A stretch of DNA of 64,000 bases from Sinobacterium caligoides (GTDB taxonomy: Bacteria; Pseudomonadota; Gammaproteobacteria; Pseudomonadales; Sinobacteriaceae): positions 186,001 to 250,000 of the forward strand of contig NZ_RKHR01000006.1 in assembly GCF_003752585.1 (NCBI RefSeq), given 5' to 3'. Below are positions 40,633 through 48,843 of the stretch, piece after piece. Numbering within the stretch: position 1 is the stretch's first letter; each line of letters opens with the position of its first letter. The notes under the pieces are model-generated. The model was not told the DNA's origin. It saw only the letters and a list, made by a program, of their open reading frames with translations, and did not search any database. The translations under genes were made by a program, and so were the position numbers.

Positions 40633-41409
40633 ATGTTGGATACACTATGTAAGCTAGAGCGCGGCTATGCCGCATACTTCAAAGAGAATGACTCTGCTTG
40701 GCTCGATAAAGAACAGAAAATATGCCTTGATGAAATCGGTCATAAGAAGCTGATTTTAGCATCATCAACCTGCGGTAGCCTGTCATACCACCACAGTATG
40801 TCGGCACTGCGCGACGCTCGTCGTTTCGACTCGGGCCTAGTGCACTGGGCCGATTTTCGCCTGTCGATGGAGTACAAGCGTTTCGTATTTTCATTGGAAG
40901 CGTCTGACGGCAGGGTCGAAGAAGTCGGCAACACATATAGCTTAGCTAAGCGTATCGCCCTATTACTCTACGGTTTACTCACCGACAGGCGCGATATCGT
41001 GGAGGTACACTACCCGGTTATCCGCCGCTTTATGCAGTCAGACTACGACCGCAGCTACCCGGGTTATGACGCCCTGTACATTCTGCATGTTGTCGCTCGC
41101 GCCCAGGGAGAGGAGTTCCCCCATGCCGATCTCGGGCCTTACCGCTTTGCCTTCGAGCCCGCTGAGCAAGACGACGAGTTTCAGGCTCAGCTCACCGAGG
41201 CGATCGAGCAGCATATCCGCCTGTCCAAGGGCGAGGGCCCGTATTATACGCCAGTCAATGTCATCCCCCTCGATATACTCTACTGCCTAAAATTGTGCGG
41301 CAAAAAAACCGCTACCGAACTCGATAAAATGTTAGAACAGATCTCGAGTTTTGGTTATGAATTTGATGACGTTACCGAGGAAATCGAAGTGATGATAGCG
41401 ACGATATGA
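40633..41409 (+). CDS. Hypothetical protein, possible orphan immunity protein
   Basis: A 258-residue soluble protein without a signal peptide. It is mostly helical, with segments such as YSLAKRIALLLYGLLTDRRD and YDALYILHVVARAQGEE, and ends with an acidic tail. I do not recognise the family. It lies between two copies of the array repeat, directly behind the toxin-immunity pair. Orphan immunity genes commonly accumulate in this position, so that role is an inference. No toxin fragment precedes it. Confidence 0.58.
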   Translation: MLDTLCKLERGYAAYFKENDSAWLDKEQKICLDEIGHKKLILASSTCGSLSYHHSMSALRDARRFDSGLVHWADFRLSMEYKRFVFSLEASDGRVEEVGNTYSLAKRIALLLYGLLTDRRDIVEVHYPVIRRFMQSDYDRSYPGYDALYILHVVARAQGEEFPHADLGPYRFAFEPAEQDDEFQAQLTEAIEQHIRLSKGEGPYYTPVNVIPLDILYCLKLCGKKTATELDKMLEQISSFGYEFDDVTEEIEVMIATI

Positions 41410-41455
41410 AGCAGCGCAAGCAGGGGGTAAAAAAATAAATTACTAAAGAGACCGA

Positions 41456-41610
41456 TCAAGTCGCGCACATCACGACACCAACCAGCAGCACAGCGCGCAT
41501 TCAATTTTTCACTGTGCTCTGGGGGAATGAAAAAAAAGCGGCGTGGCTTTGCTTGATAATGCTTAACCAGAGCACTCACGGCAAAACCTTATTAATAATA
41601 AAAGCAGCCA
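41456..41610 (+). repeat. CDI-array repeat, copy 2
   Basis: Second copy, beginning TCAAGTCGCGCACATCACGA. The first inverted repeat is intact; in the second, the right arm has changed (GGCAAAACC). It is followed by a different downstream sequence, shared with copy 3, that leads into the small secreted-protein gene. Confidence 0.8.
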
Positions 41611-41659
41611 GCGAGGATACACTCGCGGCGTGGTATTTCATCTAAAAAATGGACGAAAA

Positions 41660-42007
41660 ATGTTAAAAAAAATAATGATATTACTCTTGGCCGTCAGCGC
41701 CAATAGCGCCTTAGCTAACTATAGTTGTACTGGTAAGGTCAAATATCTGGGAACCGATGTGTCGCTACAGATCAGTAATGGCTATGGTGTGCATAGGCTC
41801 TGTAGCTTCTACAACTCAGAAAACCCTGCAGAAGGCGAGATGTGCAAAACCTGATTATCGTTAGTGCTATCTGCACAGGCACAAGATAGAAATATTAGTA
41901 TCTACTATTCGGATCATAACAACAAAACAGGCGACGACAACACCTGTAGCAGTATTGGCAACTGGGTCACCCCGAGCGATAAGGCCTATCACCTACAGAT
42001 TATATAA
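41660..42007 (+). pseudogene. Small secreted protein, copy 1, interrupted by an in-frame TGA
   Basis: This 348-base frame matches the intact gene at 42282-42629 almost throughout. It starts with the same signal peptide (MLKKIMILLLAVSANSALA). At 41852-41854 it has TGA where the other copy has TGG (Trp65), so translation would stop after 64 residues. The rest of the frame remains readable. The simplest reading is a nonsense mutation in a redundant copy, unless the truncated protein is still used. Confidence 0.75.
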
Positions 42008-42073
42008 ATCATAGCGAACTGCACGGCCTGCCATCCCCTGCCGCCTCCACCTTGGTGAAGAACGCTGGAGAGG

Positions 42074-42225
42074 GCTCAAGTCGCGCACATCACGACACCA
42101 ACCAGCAGCACAGCGCGCATTCAATTTTTCACTGTGCTCTGGGGCGATGGAAAGAAAATTCGGCGTGGCTTTGCTTGATAATGCTTAACCAGAGTACTCA
42201 CAGCAAAGCCTTATTAATAAAAAAA
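42074..42225 (+). repeat. CDI-array repeat, copy 3
   Basis: Third copy, beginning GCTCAAGTCGCGCACATCAC, with both inverted repeats intact (AGCACAG/CTGTGCT and GGCTTTGCT/AGCAAAGCC). The downstream leader is shared with copy 2. Confidence 0.8.
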
Positions 42226-42281
42226 GCAGCCAGCGAGGATACACTCGCGGCGTGGTATTTCATCTAAAAACTGGACGAAAA

Positions 42282-42629
42282 ATGTTAAAAAAAATAATGA
42301 TATTACTCTTGGCCGTCAGCGCCAATAACGCCTTAGCTAACTATAGTTGTACTGGTAAGGTCAAATATCTGGGGACCGATGTGTCGCTACAGATCAGTAA
42401 TGGCTATGGTGTGCATAGGCTCTGTAGCTTCTACAACTCAGAAAACCCTGCAGAAGGCGAGATGTGCAAAACCTGGTTATCGTTAGTGCTATCTGCACAG
42501 GCACAAGATAGAAATATTAGTATCTACTATTCGGATCATAACAGCAAAACAGGCGACGACAACACCTGTAGCAGTATTGGCAACTGGGTCACCCCGAGCG
42601 ATAAGGCCTATCACCTACAGATTATATAA
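42282..42629 (+). CDS. Small secreted cysteine-containing protein, intact copy
   Basis: A 115-residue protein with a signal peptide cleaved after NNALA, leaving mature NYSCTGKVKYLG. Four cysteines (SCTG, LCSF, MCKT, TCSS) suggest two disulfides in a compact beta-rich exported domain. The start at MLKKIM fits the signal peptide; an upstream in-frame ATG adds ten residues. I recognise no named family. Its place in the array suggests a periplasmic immunity or accessory protein, but it could be unrelated cargo. Confidence 0.65.
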   Translation: MLKKIMILLLAVSANNALANYSCTGKVKYLGTDVSLQISNGYGVHRLCSFYNSENPAEGEMCKTWLSLVLSAQAQDRNISIYYSDHNSKTGDDNTCSSIGNWVTPSDKAYHLQII

Positions 42630-42695
42630 ATCATAGCGAACTGCACGGCCTGCCATCCCCTGCCGCCTCCACCTTGGTGAAGAACGCTGGAAAGC

Positions 42696-42901
42696 GCTCA
42701 AGTCGCGCACTTCACAACACCAACCAGCAGCACAGCGCGCATTCAATTTTGCACTGTGCTCTGGGGGGATGAAAAAAAAGTGGCGTGGCTTTGCTTGATG
42801 ATGCTTAACCAGAGCGTTTACGGTGAAGGCTTATTCAATAAAAAAAACGCCAGCCTTTTTTGGCTGGCGCGTTTTTTAAAACTTGTAATTCATCCCCAGC
42901 G
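42696..42901 (+). repeat. CDI-array repeat, copy 4, joined to the DUF2860 gene end
   Basis: Fourth copy, beginning GCTCAAGTCGCGCACTTCAC. The first inverted repeat is intact and the second has decayed (GGTGAAGGC on the right). It runs into the terminator and true 3' end of the outer-membrane protein gene. Copies 1 and 4 therefore share the same right-hand junction. Confidence 0.8.
42842..42877 (-). terminator. Terminator of the DUF2860 outer-membrane protein gene
   Basis: Read leftward, just after the TAA stop, CGCCAGCC pairs with GGCTGGCG around six A, and seven T follow. The reverse orientation also has a T run, so it can act against transcripts coming from the array. Confidence 0.8.
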
Positions 42902-43859
42902 AGAGAAGGTAACCGCTACTGTCGTAAAAATCGATATCGGCATCGCTGTCTTCATAGCCCACTAACGATACCAGCGACCAATCCTGCCAGCCCATAAACT
43001 GCTGGTACTCGTAGGCGGCGAAAAGGCTGATGGCATCGTCGTCGCGTGCCTTGCCGTAAATCGGCTGGTCGGCGTCAAAACTGCGCGTCTGGTAGCCGGC
43101 GGTGACCGCTAAATTGTGTCGCCCCATCAGCTTAATCACGCTGAGCTCGGCCCCGACGGTGTCGGAAGAGTTGGCCTCGCCATCGGCATCGGTGTGCACA
43201 TAGCGCAGCGACGGCTGTAAAAAGGTGGTGCGACTGAGCGGCACGTTATAGCTGCCCTTAACATAGCTCGAGCGGCTATCGCGAGCCAGCAACGCCCTAT
43301 CCGCCGCCGACAGGCCCGCGGCACTGCCGGAGCGCTCGTCGTCGATCTCTGTCACGCCGTAGGCGGCATCGACACTAAAGCGGCTGCCGGCGATATCTTT
43401 CAGCTGCACACGATAGGCCATGCCGGTTTCGTCGGTGGTGTGGCGCTTCTCGCCTTGCAGAAACGGGTCCGCCCAGGTCTCACCGGATAACACCGTCGGC
43501 AATACCGACAGCGCCACCACGGTGTTATCGGCCAGCTGTCGCCGGTACCCCAACTCTAACGCCAGCGTACCGACGGCGATATCGTCTCGTGAGGTGCCCA
43601 AAAACACCTGCTGGTTTAGACCGTCGCCAAAGGTATAGGCGACGCTGCCCAACGGCATCACCAAGGCGCGGCTGCTGCTCGACGGCCCCTGTGTATTGTC
43701 TGCGATGGTTTTATCACCATCGGTATTAAAATTAGAAGAGCGCGATATCCACCCCGCATTGATCGACAATTCACCGCTGAAGCCAGCGCTATCGGCCAAT
43801 TGCGCAAACGCCGGCGAGACACTGAGCGACAGTAATAAAGGAGAGACATAGCGTTTCAT
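42876..43859 (-). CDS. DUF2860-type outer-membrane beta-barrel protein
   Basis: A 327-residue protein with a signal peptide (MKRYVSPLLLSLSVSPAFAQ). The rest alternates in the way of outer-membrane strands and ends in the aromatic C-terminus NYKF, typical of barrel insertion. Stretches such as AGFSGELSINAGW, FLGTSRDDIAVGTLALELGYR and RDDDAISLFAAYEYQQFMGW match my recollection of the Vibrio DUF2860 family. The function is unknown, possibly a channel. The start is placed at the signal peptide; upstream in-frame codons do not look like protein. Its 3' end is duplicated at 40581-40605. Confidence 0.8.
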   Translation of the reverse strand: MKRYVSPLLLSLSVSPAFAQLADSAGFSGELSINAGWISRSSNFNTDGDKTIADNTQGPSSSSRALVMPLGSVAYTFGDGLNQQVFLGTSRDDIAVGTLALELGYRRQLADNTVVALSVLPTVLSGETWADPFLQGEKRHTTDETGMAYRVQLKDIAGSRFSVDAAYGVTEIDDERSGSAAGLSAADRALLARDSRSSYVKGSYNVPLSRTTFLQPSLRYVHTDADGEANSSDTVGAELSVIKLMGRHNLAVTAGYQTRSFDADQPIYGKARDDDAISLFAAYEYQQFMGWQDWSLVSLVGYEDSDADIDFYDSSGYLLSLGMNYKF

Positions 43860-44325
43860 TGGCGGCAGACCCTTTGATTTTTTTGTTAGCAGTGATGATT
43901 CTATTAGGCATAAAACGCCACCATAGCGTTTTATACCGCAAAGGTCTATGAATAAAAAATGCGCTATTTGCCGTCCTCTGCAGTATCGATAGCACGTGTA
44001 CGACAACGGTTAACACGGAGTACGCTCTCGCCTGCCAACGGCAGCAAAGACGTGATAGAAGGCAGCGTTGTAGTGAGCTGTGCTGGTTAAGCTGACGATG
44101 ATATCCGTCACTTCCACGCCTGCTTAACTTTAAAAAATAAACACCCTTAGAAAAATTAAAAGTACGTTTTGTGTCGAAAAATCTAACGGTAAAAGCACTA
44201 CAATCAGCCAATAGAAAAAGCATTAACAACCGTTAATACTACTATTAACTGCCTATCGATATTCACCATCAATATTAGCTGTTATAATTTATTGATAAAA
44301 ATATAATAGCGAATAGGTTCAAAAA
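43860..44325. other. Divergent intergenic region
   Basis: This 466-bp gap separates the leftward outer-membrane protein gene from the rightward lipoprotein genes. It is AT-rich. Two TATAAT-like hexamers lie at 44283-44288 and 44302-44307, close to the next gene, without good -35 partners. I see no small gene or operator. Confidence 0.4.
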
Positions 44326-45648
44326 TTGTTGCAGAAATTACTTTGGCTTTGCATCGCCGCATGCATACTGACCGCTTGCGCTACCTCGTCGGGGGTTAAA
44401 TCCTACCAGGCCTCATTGGCAGATGATTATCAACTCAGCGATGAAGAGCGCTGGGCGGTAAAGCAAGCCGATCTGTACCTGGAAAAGTTAACCCAGCAGG
44501 GACTCATTTATCGGCAGCCCGAGGCACAGGCCTATATCGAGTCGATAGAGGCACGCCTACTCGCCAACGACCCACCGCGCTATCGTGAGCATATTCGTCT
44601 GTATCTTGCCCGCGACCCCAGCGTCAATGCGTCGGCGCTGGCCAACGGTGTCATCTTTCTCAATACCGGTTTGTTCAGTGCACTGGAAAACGAGCAACAG
44701 CTGGCGGCGATTCTGGCCCATGAAATCGCCCACATCACCGAGCGCCACAACGTCAAAAATGTCATTTCTACCAAGAATTCGCTGATGGCCGGTCACGTCT
44801 TGGATGTGATCACCACGACTGCAATCGGCGTCGGCGGTATCGGCTACCTGCCCTCGGCACTGTCGATCGCCGATCACTCGCAGAGTGCCGAATCCGACGC
44901 TGACCAGCTCGGTTTGCAGCGCCTGGTCGCCGCGGGCTACCCGCCGACAGCCATGCCCGATGTCTTTGCCAAGCTGCAAAGCTTGCCGCGCTTAACAGCT
45001 AATAGCTACAGCATTTTTTCCAGCCACCCCAGCCACCCACAGCGCATTGCCGAGCTGCGCCAATCAATCGCTCGCGACTATGCCAGCATCGCCGCCCCGG
45101 CACCGGCGGATAATACGACGTTCACGCAGATCAAGGCATTACTGATGGAACAAAACGCCAAAATGTATTTGCTGCGCCGTGACTACCTCAAGCTGCGCAT
45201 GATGCTCGAACAGGCGAAAGACAGCTACCCCGACAGCGATAAAATCGCCTTCTATCAGGGCGAGGCCGCATGGGGCGTTTATCAACACTGGTCCGAGCAA
45301 CAGATTCTCAGCCATTGGTTTAACGCTGAAAGCGACCCCGAAACAACCGTAAAAACAGACAATAATGAGCAGAATAGCGAGGTCGAAGAAACGCTGAAAC
45401 CGCAGCTGCTGGATAACGCCGAAGCCTTTTATCTGCAGGCGCTGAACAACGGTGACGGCTATCTACCAAGCTATAAGCGACTGGCCAAGATCGCCCTAGC
45501 GCGCGGACAGCCAGCGACGGCCGAGAGCTGGTTAACACGCTACCTTGACAGCAAGCCCGATGCACGCGAGCGTCGCCGCTTAGAACGTATGTTAGAAAAA
45601 ATAAAAACCAACACACTATCAACTAAAACTCACTTGGAAGAAAAATAA
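44326..45648 (+). CDS. M48-family metallopeptidase lipoprotein
   Basis: A 440-residue probable periplasmic lipoprotein. A signal segment with lipobox LTAC (residues about 15-18) precedes the peptidase domain. The zinc motif is HEIAHITERHN near residue 135, with the third ligand in ESDADQLG near 188. The C-terminal half looks like TPR-type helices (DNAEAFYLQALNNGDGY). The layout resembles BepA, which manages outer-membrane protein assembly, but that role is only inferred. The start is TTG with AGG ten bases upstream; two TTG codons are adjacent. It is followed one base later by another lipoprotein gene. Confidence 0.82.
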   Translation: MLQKLLWLCIAACILTACATSSGVKSYQASLADDYQLSDEERWAVKQADLYLEKLTQQGLIYRQPEAQAYIESIEARLLANDPPRYREHIRLYLARDPSVNASALANGVIFLNTGLFSALENEQQLAAILAHEIAHITERHNVKNVISTKNSLMAGHVLDVITTTAIGVGGIGYLPSALSIADHSQSAESDADQLGLQRLVAAGYPPTAMPDVFAKLQSLPRLTANSYSIFSSHPSHPQRIAELRQSIARDYASIAAPAPADNTTFTQIKALLMEQNAKMYLLRRDYLKLRMMLEQAKDSYPDSDKIAFYQGEAAWGVYQHWSEQQILSHWFNAESDPETTVKTDNNEQNSEVEETLKPQLLDNAEAFYLQALNNGDGYLPSYKRLAKIALARGQPATAESWLTRYLDSKPDARERRRLERMLEKIKTNTLSTKTHLEEK

Positions 45649-45649
45649 A

Positions 45650-47071
45650 ATGCGTTTTTTAAAATTGATTACGGTATCGCTACTGTTAACCACAGGAGGC
45701 TGTGCCGTCAATCACACCACCTCGCGCACCCACCCAACGTTGGAGCAGGAGCTGGAAAAGATCGACAGCGTGGTAATCGTGCCACCGGCGGTCGACATTC
45801 ACTTACTCACGCTCACCGGCGAGAATGAACCTCTCGCCGACAAACAACAAGAAATCAAAAAAGAATTGATCGCTATCGCCAAACAGGAACTTTATAGCGG
45901 CGGCTATGAGGTTGTCGACTACGATTTTGATCAGGCGCTGATCGATAATGCTGAATTAAGTTTTGTTGTTAACCAACTGCGCGTCGGCTTCGACGAGGCG
46001 AAAAAAGAGCTGCGCCATGGCGCCCGGCTCGCCCCGGAAGAAGCCAGCAGCATGCGTGCCTCCGTCGGTGAGGCTGTGCATATTGTCGCCGATGAATCCG
46101 GTGCCGATGCGGTATTAATCATGCGCTATGTCGGCAGCCAGAAATCAGATGGCTATATCGCCAAAGACCTGGGTCAATCGGTATTAATCGGTGTGCTCAC
46201 CGCCGGTACGGTGATCCCCGTCAACCAGACGAACAGTGGCTTTACCGAGGTCGCCCTGATCGACGGCCACAGCGGTGATGTACTATGGACCGACCTGCGC
46301 TCAGGCCAACTAACCAGCACGCTATCGGATAAGGCGATGGACTCACTGCCGGACGATACCGGCTTTGCCGATGATCTCGCCCGACAGCAGCAGATGTACG
46401 CCAAGGCGATGCCGCTGGTCAGTGCCACACAGATCCGCGAGCTGGCCAACAAGGCTTACAACTTGCCCGAATACGGCCAGCCACTACTCGATGCCTCGGC
46501 TCAGCGCGCCTGGCAGTATCGTCGCAGTGAAGACAAGTTAGTCGTCGATGGCGTCGCTTGGTTGACAAAAATTCTCGCCAACAGCGGCGAGCCCCGCTAC
46601 CGTCAGGTATTGAATCAGATCGTCAGCGATGCCGGCACCTCGAAGACCAAGAGCGCAGCAAAATCAGCCTTAAAGGCCTTACGTGAAGGCGAGGCAGAGC
46701 AGTTTGTCGCCGTCGAGCTGCCGCAGCACGTCAAAGACCAAATGGCCATGGATCTACTCAGCAAGGCACCTAAGCGCAAGCGTGCCAGTGTGCTAAAAAC
46801 ACTGGCCGAGTCCGAGCAACTAAGCCCGTCGGTCTACGACACCATCGCCAAGATGGGCTGGGACGAGCGCGCAACGCGGAAGATTCAAGAAGCGAAAGTC
46901 GTCGATGAAGTCGCACGAATACTGGCCGCCAGCGGCGACAACCGCTACAAGACCCTACTCGACAGCATCGCCGAAGACGCTTATATCCCTGCGTTAAAGA
47001 AGAACGTGCGCATCGCCGCTGATAAACTCAGCCTCGACGGCAGCGAACAGCTGGTGTTTGCCGCCGAGTAA
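45650..47071 (+). CDS. Lipoprotein of unknown function
   Basis: A 473-residue protein with a lipobox TGGC at residues 15-18. The first 220 residues look like an alpha/beta domain (VVIVPPAVDIHLL, GYEVVDYDFDQAL, ADAVLIMRYVGS). The rest consists of helical segments with a partly repeated pattern (DEVARILAASGDNRYKTLLDSI and DGVAWLTKILANSGEPRYRQ). It begins one base after the peptidase gene, so the two probably act together at the cell envelope. A strong terminator follows. I do not recognise the family with certainty. Confidence 0.72.
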   Translation: MRFLKLITVSLLLTTGGCAVNHTTSRTHPTLEQELEKIDSVVIVPPAVDIHLLTLTGENEPLADKQQEIKKELIAIAKQELYSGGYEVVDYDFDQALIDNAELSFVVNQLRVGFDEAKKELRHGARLAPEEASSMRASVGEAVHIVADESGADAVLIMRYVGSQKSDGYIAKDLGQSVLIGVLTAGTVIPVNQTNSGFTEVALIDGHSGDVLWTDLRSGQLTSTLSDKAMDSLPDDTGFADDLARQQQMYAKAMPLVSATQIRELANKAYNLPEYGQPLLDASAQRAWQYRRSEDKLVVDGVAWLTKILANSGEPRYRQVLNQIVSDAGTSKTKSAAKSALKALREGEAEQFVAVELPQHVKDQMAMDLLSKAPKRKRASVLKTLAESEQLSPSVYDTIAKMGWDERATRKIQEAKVVDEVARILAASGDNRYKTLLDSIAEDAYIPALKKNVRIAADKLSLDGSEQLVFAAE

Positions 47072-47114
47072 CAGCCCATTATCAATGCAGTATTGCAGCG
47101 ATAAAATAGGCAAC

Positions 47115-47152
47115 AAAAAAGCGCCCACGAAGTGATTCGTGGGCGCTTTTTT
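47115..47152 (+). terminator. Rho-independent terminator after the lipoprotein pair
   Basis: GCGCCCACGA pairs perfectly with TCGTGGGCGC around a six-base loop. Six A precede it and six T follow. It closes the two-gene lipoprotein operon and may also stop leftward transcription. Confidence 0.92.
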
Positions 47153-47252
47153 ATTGGGTTTAGCCCCTCTTCAAGCCAAAATTGAGTGAATCAAAGCAAA
47201 TAAAACTACCGAGAAAATAATTCACGATCCAAACACGATCCACTCTACGCTA

Positions 47253-47684
47253 TCAGCCAAGTAATTTTTGCCCGGTTAGCACCATAACGGCAATTGCAGA
47301 CCAACCTAGGCCAATTGTTAAAGGTAAAAAACCCAATACCACAGCTGCCTTACTCATAAGATCGTTACCATCGGCAATATCCGGCTTAATCGCTTGCAGC
47401 AGAAAGCCAAACGGATTGTATAGAGCGCCTATAAAAATCAACCATAATATAAAGCTCGGCAATATCATACCGAGATTAACTATCACTAAGTATAATGAAA
47501 AAATAAGTGACGCCATCATTAAGTAATCGATATGTGAGCGAACTAAATTTCTATAACCTGGAAAGAGTTTTTTTACAGCCTCCAGTTTTAAATACCTAAC
47601 CATCGTCATAAACCAAGCCTGGATTAGCGCTATAGTCAGGCAAATAGATGCAGCGAGTGGTAATAAATAAATATTCGATGCCAT
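47253..47684 (-). CDS. Small integral membrane protein
   Basis: A 143-residue protein with four hydrophobic segments, at about 5-25, 52-72, 74-95 and 115-135. A basic loop lies after the first (RYLKLEAVKKLFPGYRN). AGAGG lies six bases before the ATG. The family is not recognised. It precedes nothing obvious on its strand, and the dehydrogenase gene lies upstream of it in the same direction. Confidence 0.65.
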   Translation of the reverse strand: MASNIYLLPLAASICLTIALIQAWFMTMVRYLKLEAVKKLFPGYRNLVRSHIDYLMMASLIFSLYLVIVNLGMILPSFILWLIFIGALYNPFGFLLQAIKPDIADGNDLMSKAAVVLGFLPLTIGLGWSAIAVMVLTGQKLLG

Positions 47685-47744
47685 TTCTACCTCTTTTAAT
47701 TAGTTTTCCATAACAATAACTTTTCTTATATTATTTTATGCGAT

Positions 47745-48599
47745 TCAATCGGCCAAGCTTGGGTAAGAATAACCAGAGAGCCTTTCCGATTCAGACCACA
47801 GCCATTTAGCGAGTGATGGATCACTGGCCAAGGAGCTCACCTTTTTTATTTTTTTATCTTTAAAATACTGGCCAGAAACATTGTCACCCGCTGTATTATT
47901 AGCAAGGTACACGCCTGTTTCAGCCCCTTTCTTTGGCGTACGCGCTATAAACCTTCGTACAAACGGATACAGGAAATTTAGTTTTTTAGGAAATCCCTGC
48001 TTTAACATCGGAGTATCAACAATCCCCGGATCAAAACAGTTCACTGAAATCGAAGTATCTTTAAGTAAGCCAGCAAGCTGCTTAGTGAACAAGATGGAAT
48101 ATAACTTACTGTTACAATAGGCTAACTCGGAGTTATAGTCAGATTTAACCTCGATATCATTTCTATTTATTTTTGCATCAGAATGACGAAAAGAAGCGGT
48201 ATTAATTATCGCTGATTTTTTACCGCGATGTAATAGTGGCAACAGGTTTCCGGTAAGAAGATATGGCGCTAATTGGTTCACCGCGAATGTCATTTCGATA
48301 TTATCTTGCGAGAGTTCAATATTATCCCCAGACCATACCCCCGCATTATTGATCAAAATATCCACGCTATCGGTTAAAGCCGAGACCTTCTCCGCGGCAG
48401 ACTCTATTGATTTTAAAGCGCTGAAATCACAGTTGATAAAGTGAGCGGTATTTTTTAACGGCCGCGCCGCTACAATAGCGTCAAATTTTGCTTTATTTCT
48501 CGCTAATATAAAAAACTCAGCCTGCTTATCTTTATCCAATTCATAGAGCCACTCAATACCAAAACCTGATGTCACTCCTGATATTACAATTTTTTCCAT
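47745..48599 (-). CDS. Short-chain dehydrogenase/reductase
   Basis: A 284-residue NAD(P)-dependent oxidoreductase. The nucleotide-binding glycine motif is SGVTSGFGIEWL near residue 7, the NNAGVW motif is near residue 85, and the catalytic Tyr-x3-Lys is in YCNSKLYS near 160. The later part contains the DPGIVDTPM loop. It resembles the retinol-dehydrogenase/WW-domain-oxidoreductase-like branch of the family. The substrate is unknown. Confidence 0.85.
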   Translation of the reverse strand: MEKIVISGVTSGFGIEWLYELDKDKQAEFFILARNKAKFDAIVAARPLKNTAHFINCDFSALKSIESAAEKVSALTDSVDILINNAGVWSGDNIELSQDNIEMTFAVNQLAPYLLTGNLLPLLHRGKKSAIINTASFRHSDAKINRNDIEVKSDYNSELAYCNSKLYSILFTKQLAGLLKDTSISVNCFDPGIVDTPMLKQGFPKKLNFLYPFVRRFIARTPKKGAETGVYLANNTAGDNVSGQYFKDKKIKKVSSLASDPSLAKWLWSESERLSGYSYPSLAD

Positions 48600-48636
48600 C
48601 TTGCTCTTCTGTTTCCCTGTGCTGTTGATCTGTGAC

Positions 48637-48843
48637 TCAAACGCACTGTGTATAAATAACCGCCATTATTTCTCCAACAATGAGCCCCGCTAAAATACCG
48701 CCGCCTATCGCTTGCTCTGTCCCGATCATGGCACCCAATGCTCCACCCATTAAAGCACCAAAAAACAGGCCTAGGATGTGATGCTTGAATCGATAACGAT
48801 TACCAACACCTTCTTTTCTGCTTGATGGTTTATTTGAGTTCAA
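48637..48843 (-). CDS. Small glycine-rich membrane protein
   Basis: A 68-residue protein with a basic N-terminus and two hydrophobic segments. GALMGGALGAMIG and AIGGGILAGLIVG have glycine-zipper-like spacing. The start is TTG with AGGA five bases upstream. The function is unknown. It could be co-transcribed with the dehydrogenase gene downstream of it. Confidence 0.6.
   Translation of the reverse strand: MNSNKPSSRKEGVGNRYRFKHHILGLFFGALMGGALGAMIGTEQAIGGGILAGLIVGEIMAVIYTQCV

Larger units (their letters stand above)
41456..42697 (+). repeat. Tandem duplication of a roughly 620-bp unit
   Basis: Bases 41456-42075 and 42076-42697 are near-identical direct repeats. Each consists of one array repeat, a short leader with a GCGAG/CTCGC hairpin, a small secreted-protein gene and a common tail. 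They differ by scattered substitutions and small length changes, including the one that creates a stop codon in the first gene copy. The similarity suggests a recent duplication. Confidence 0.85.

Noticed and set aside
40399-42901. The array repeats as integron attC sites
   Set aside because: GCTTAAC fits the RYYYAAC core, but it lies in the loop between the arms of the second inverted repeat and there is no matching GTTRRRY at the other end. No integrase gene is in the window.
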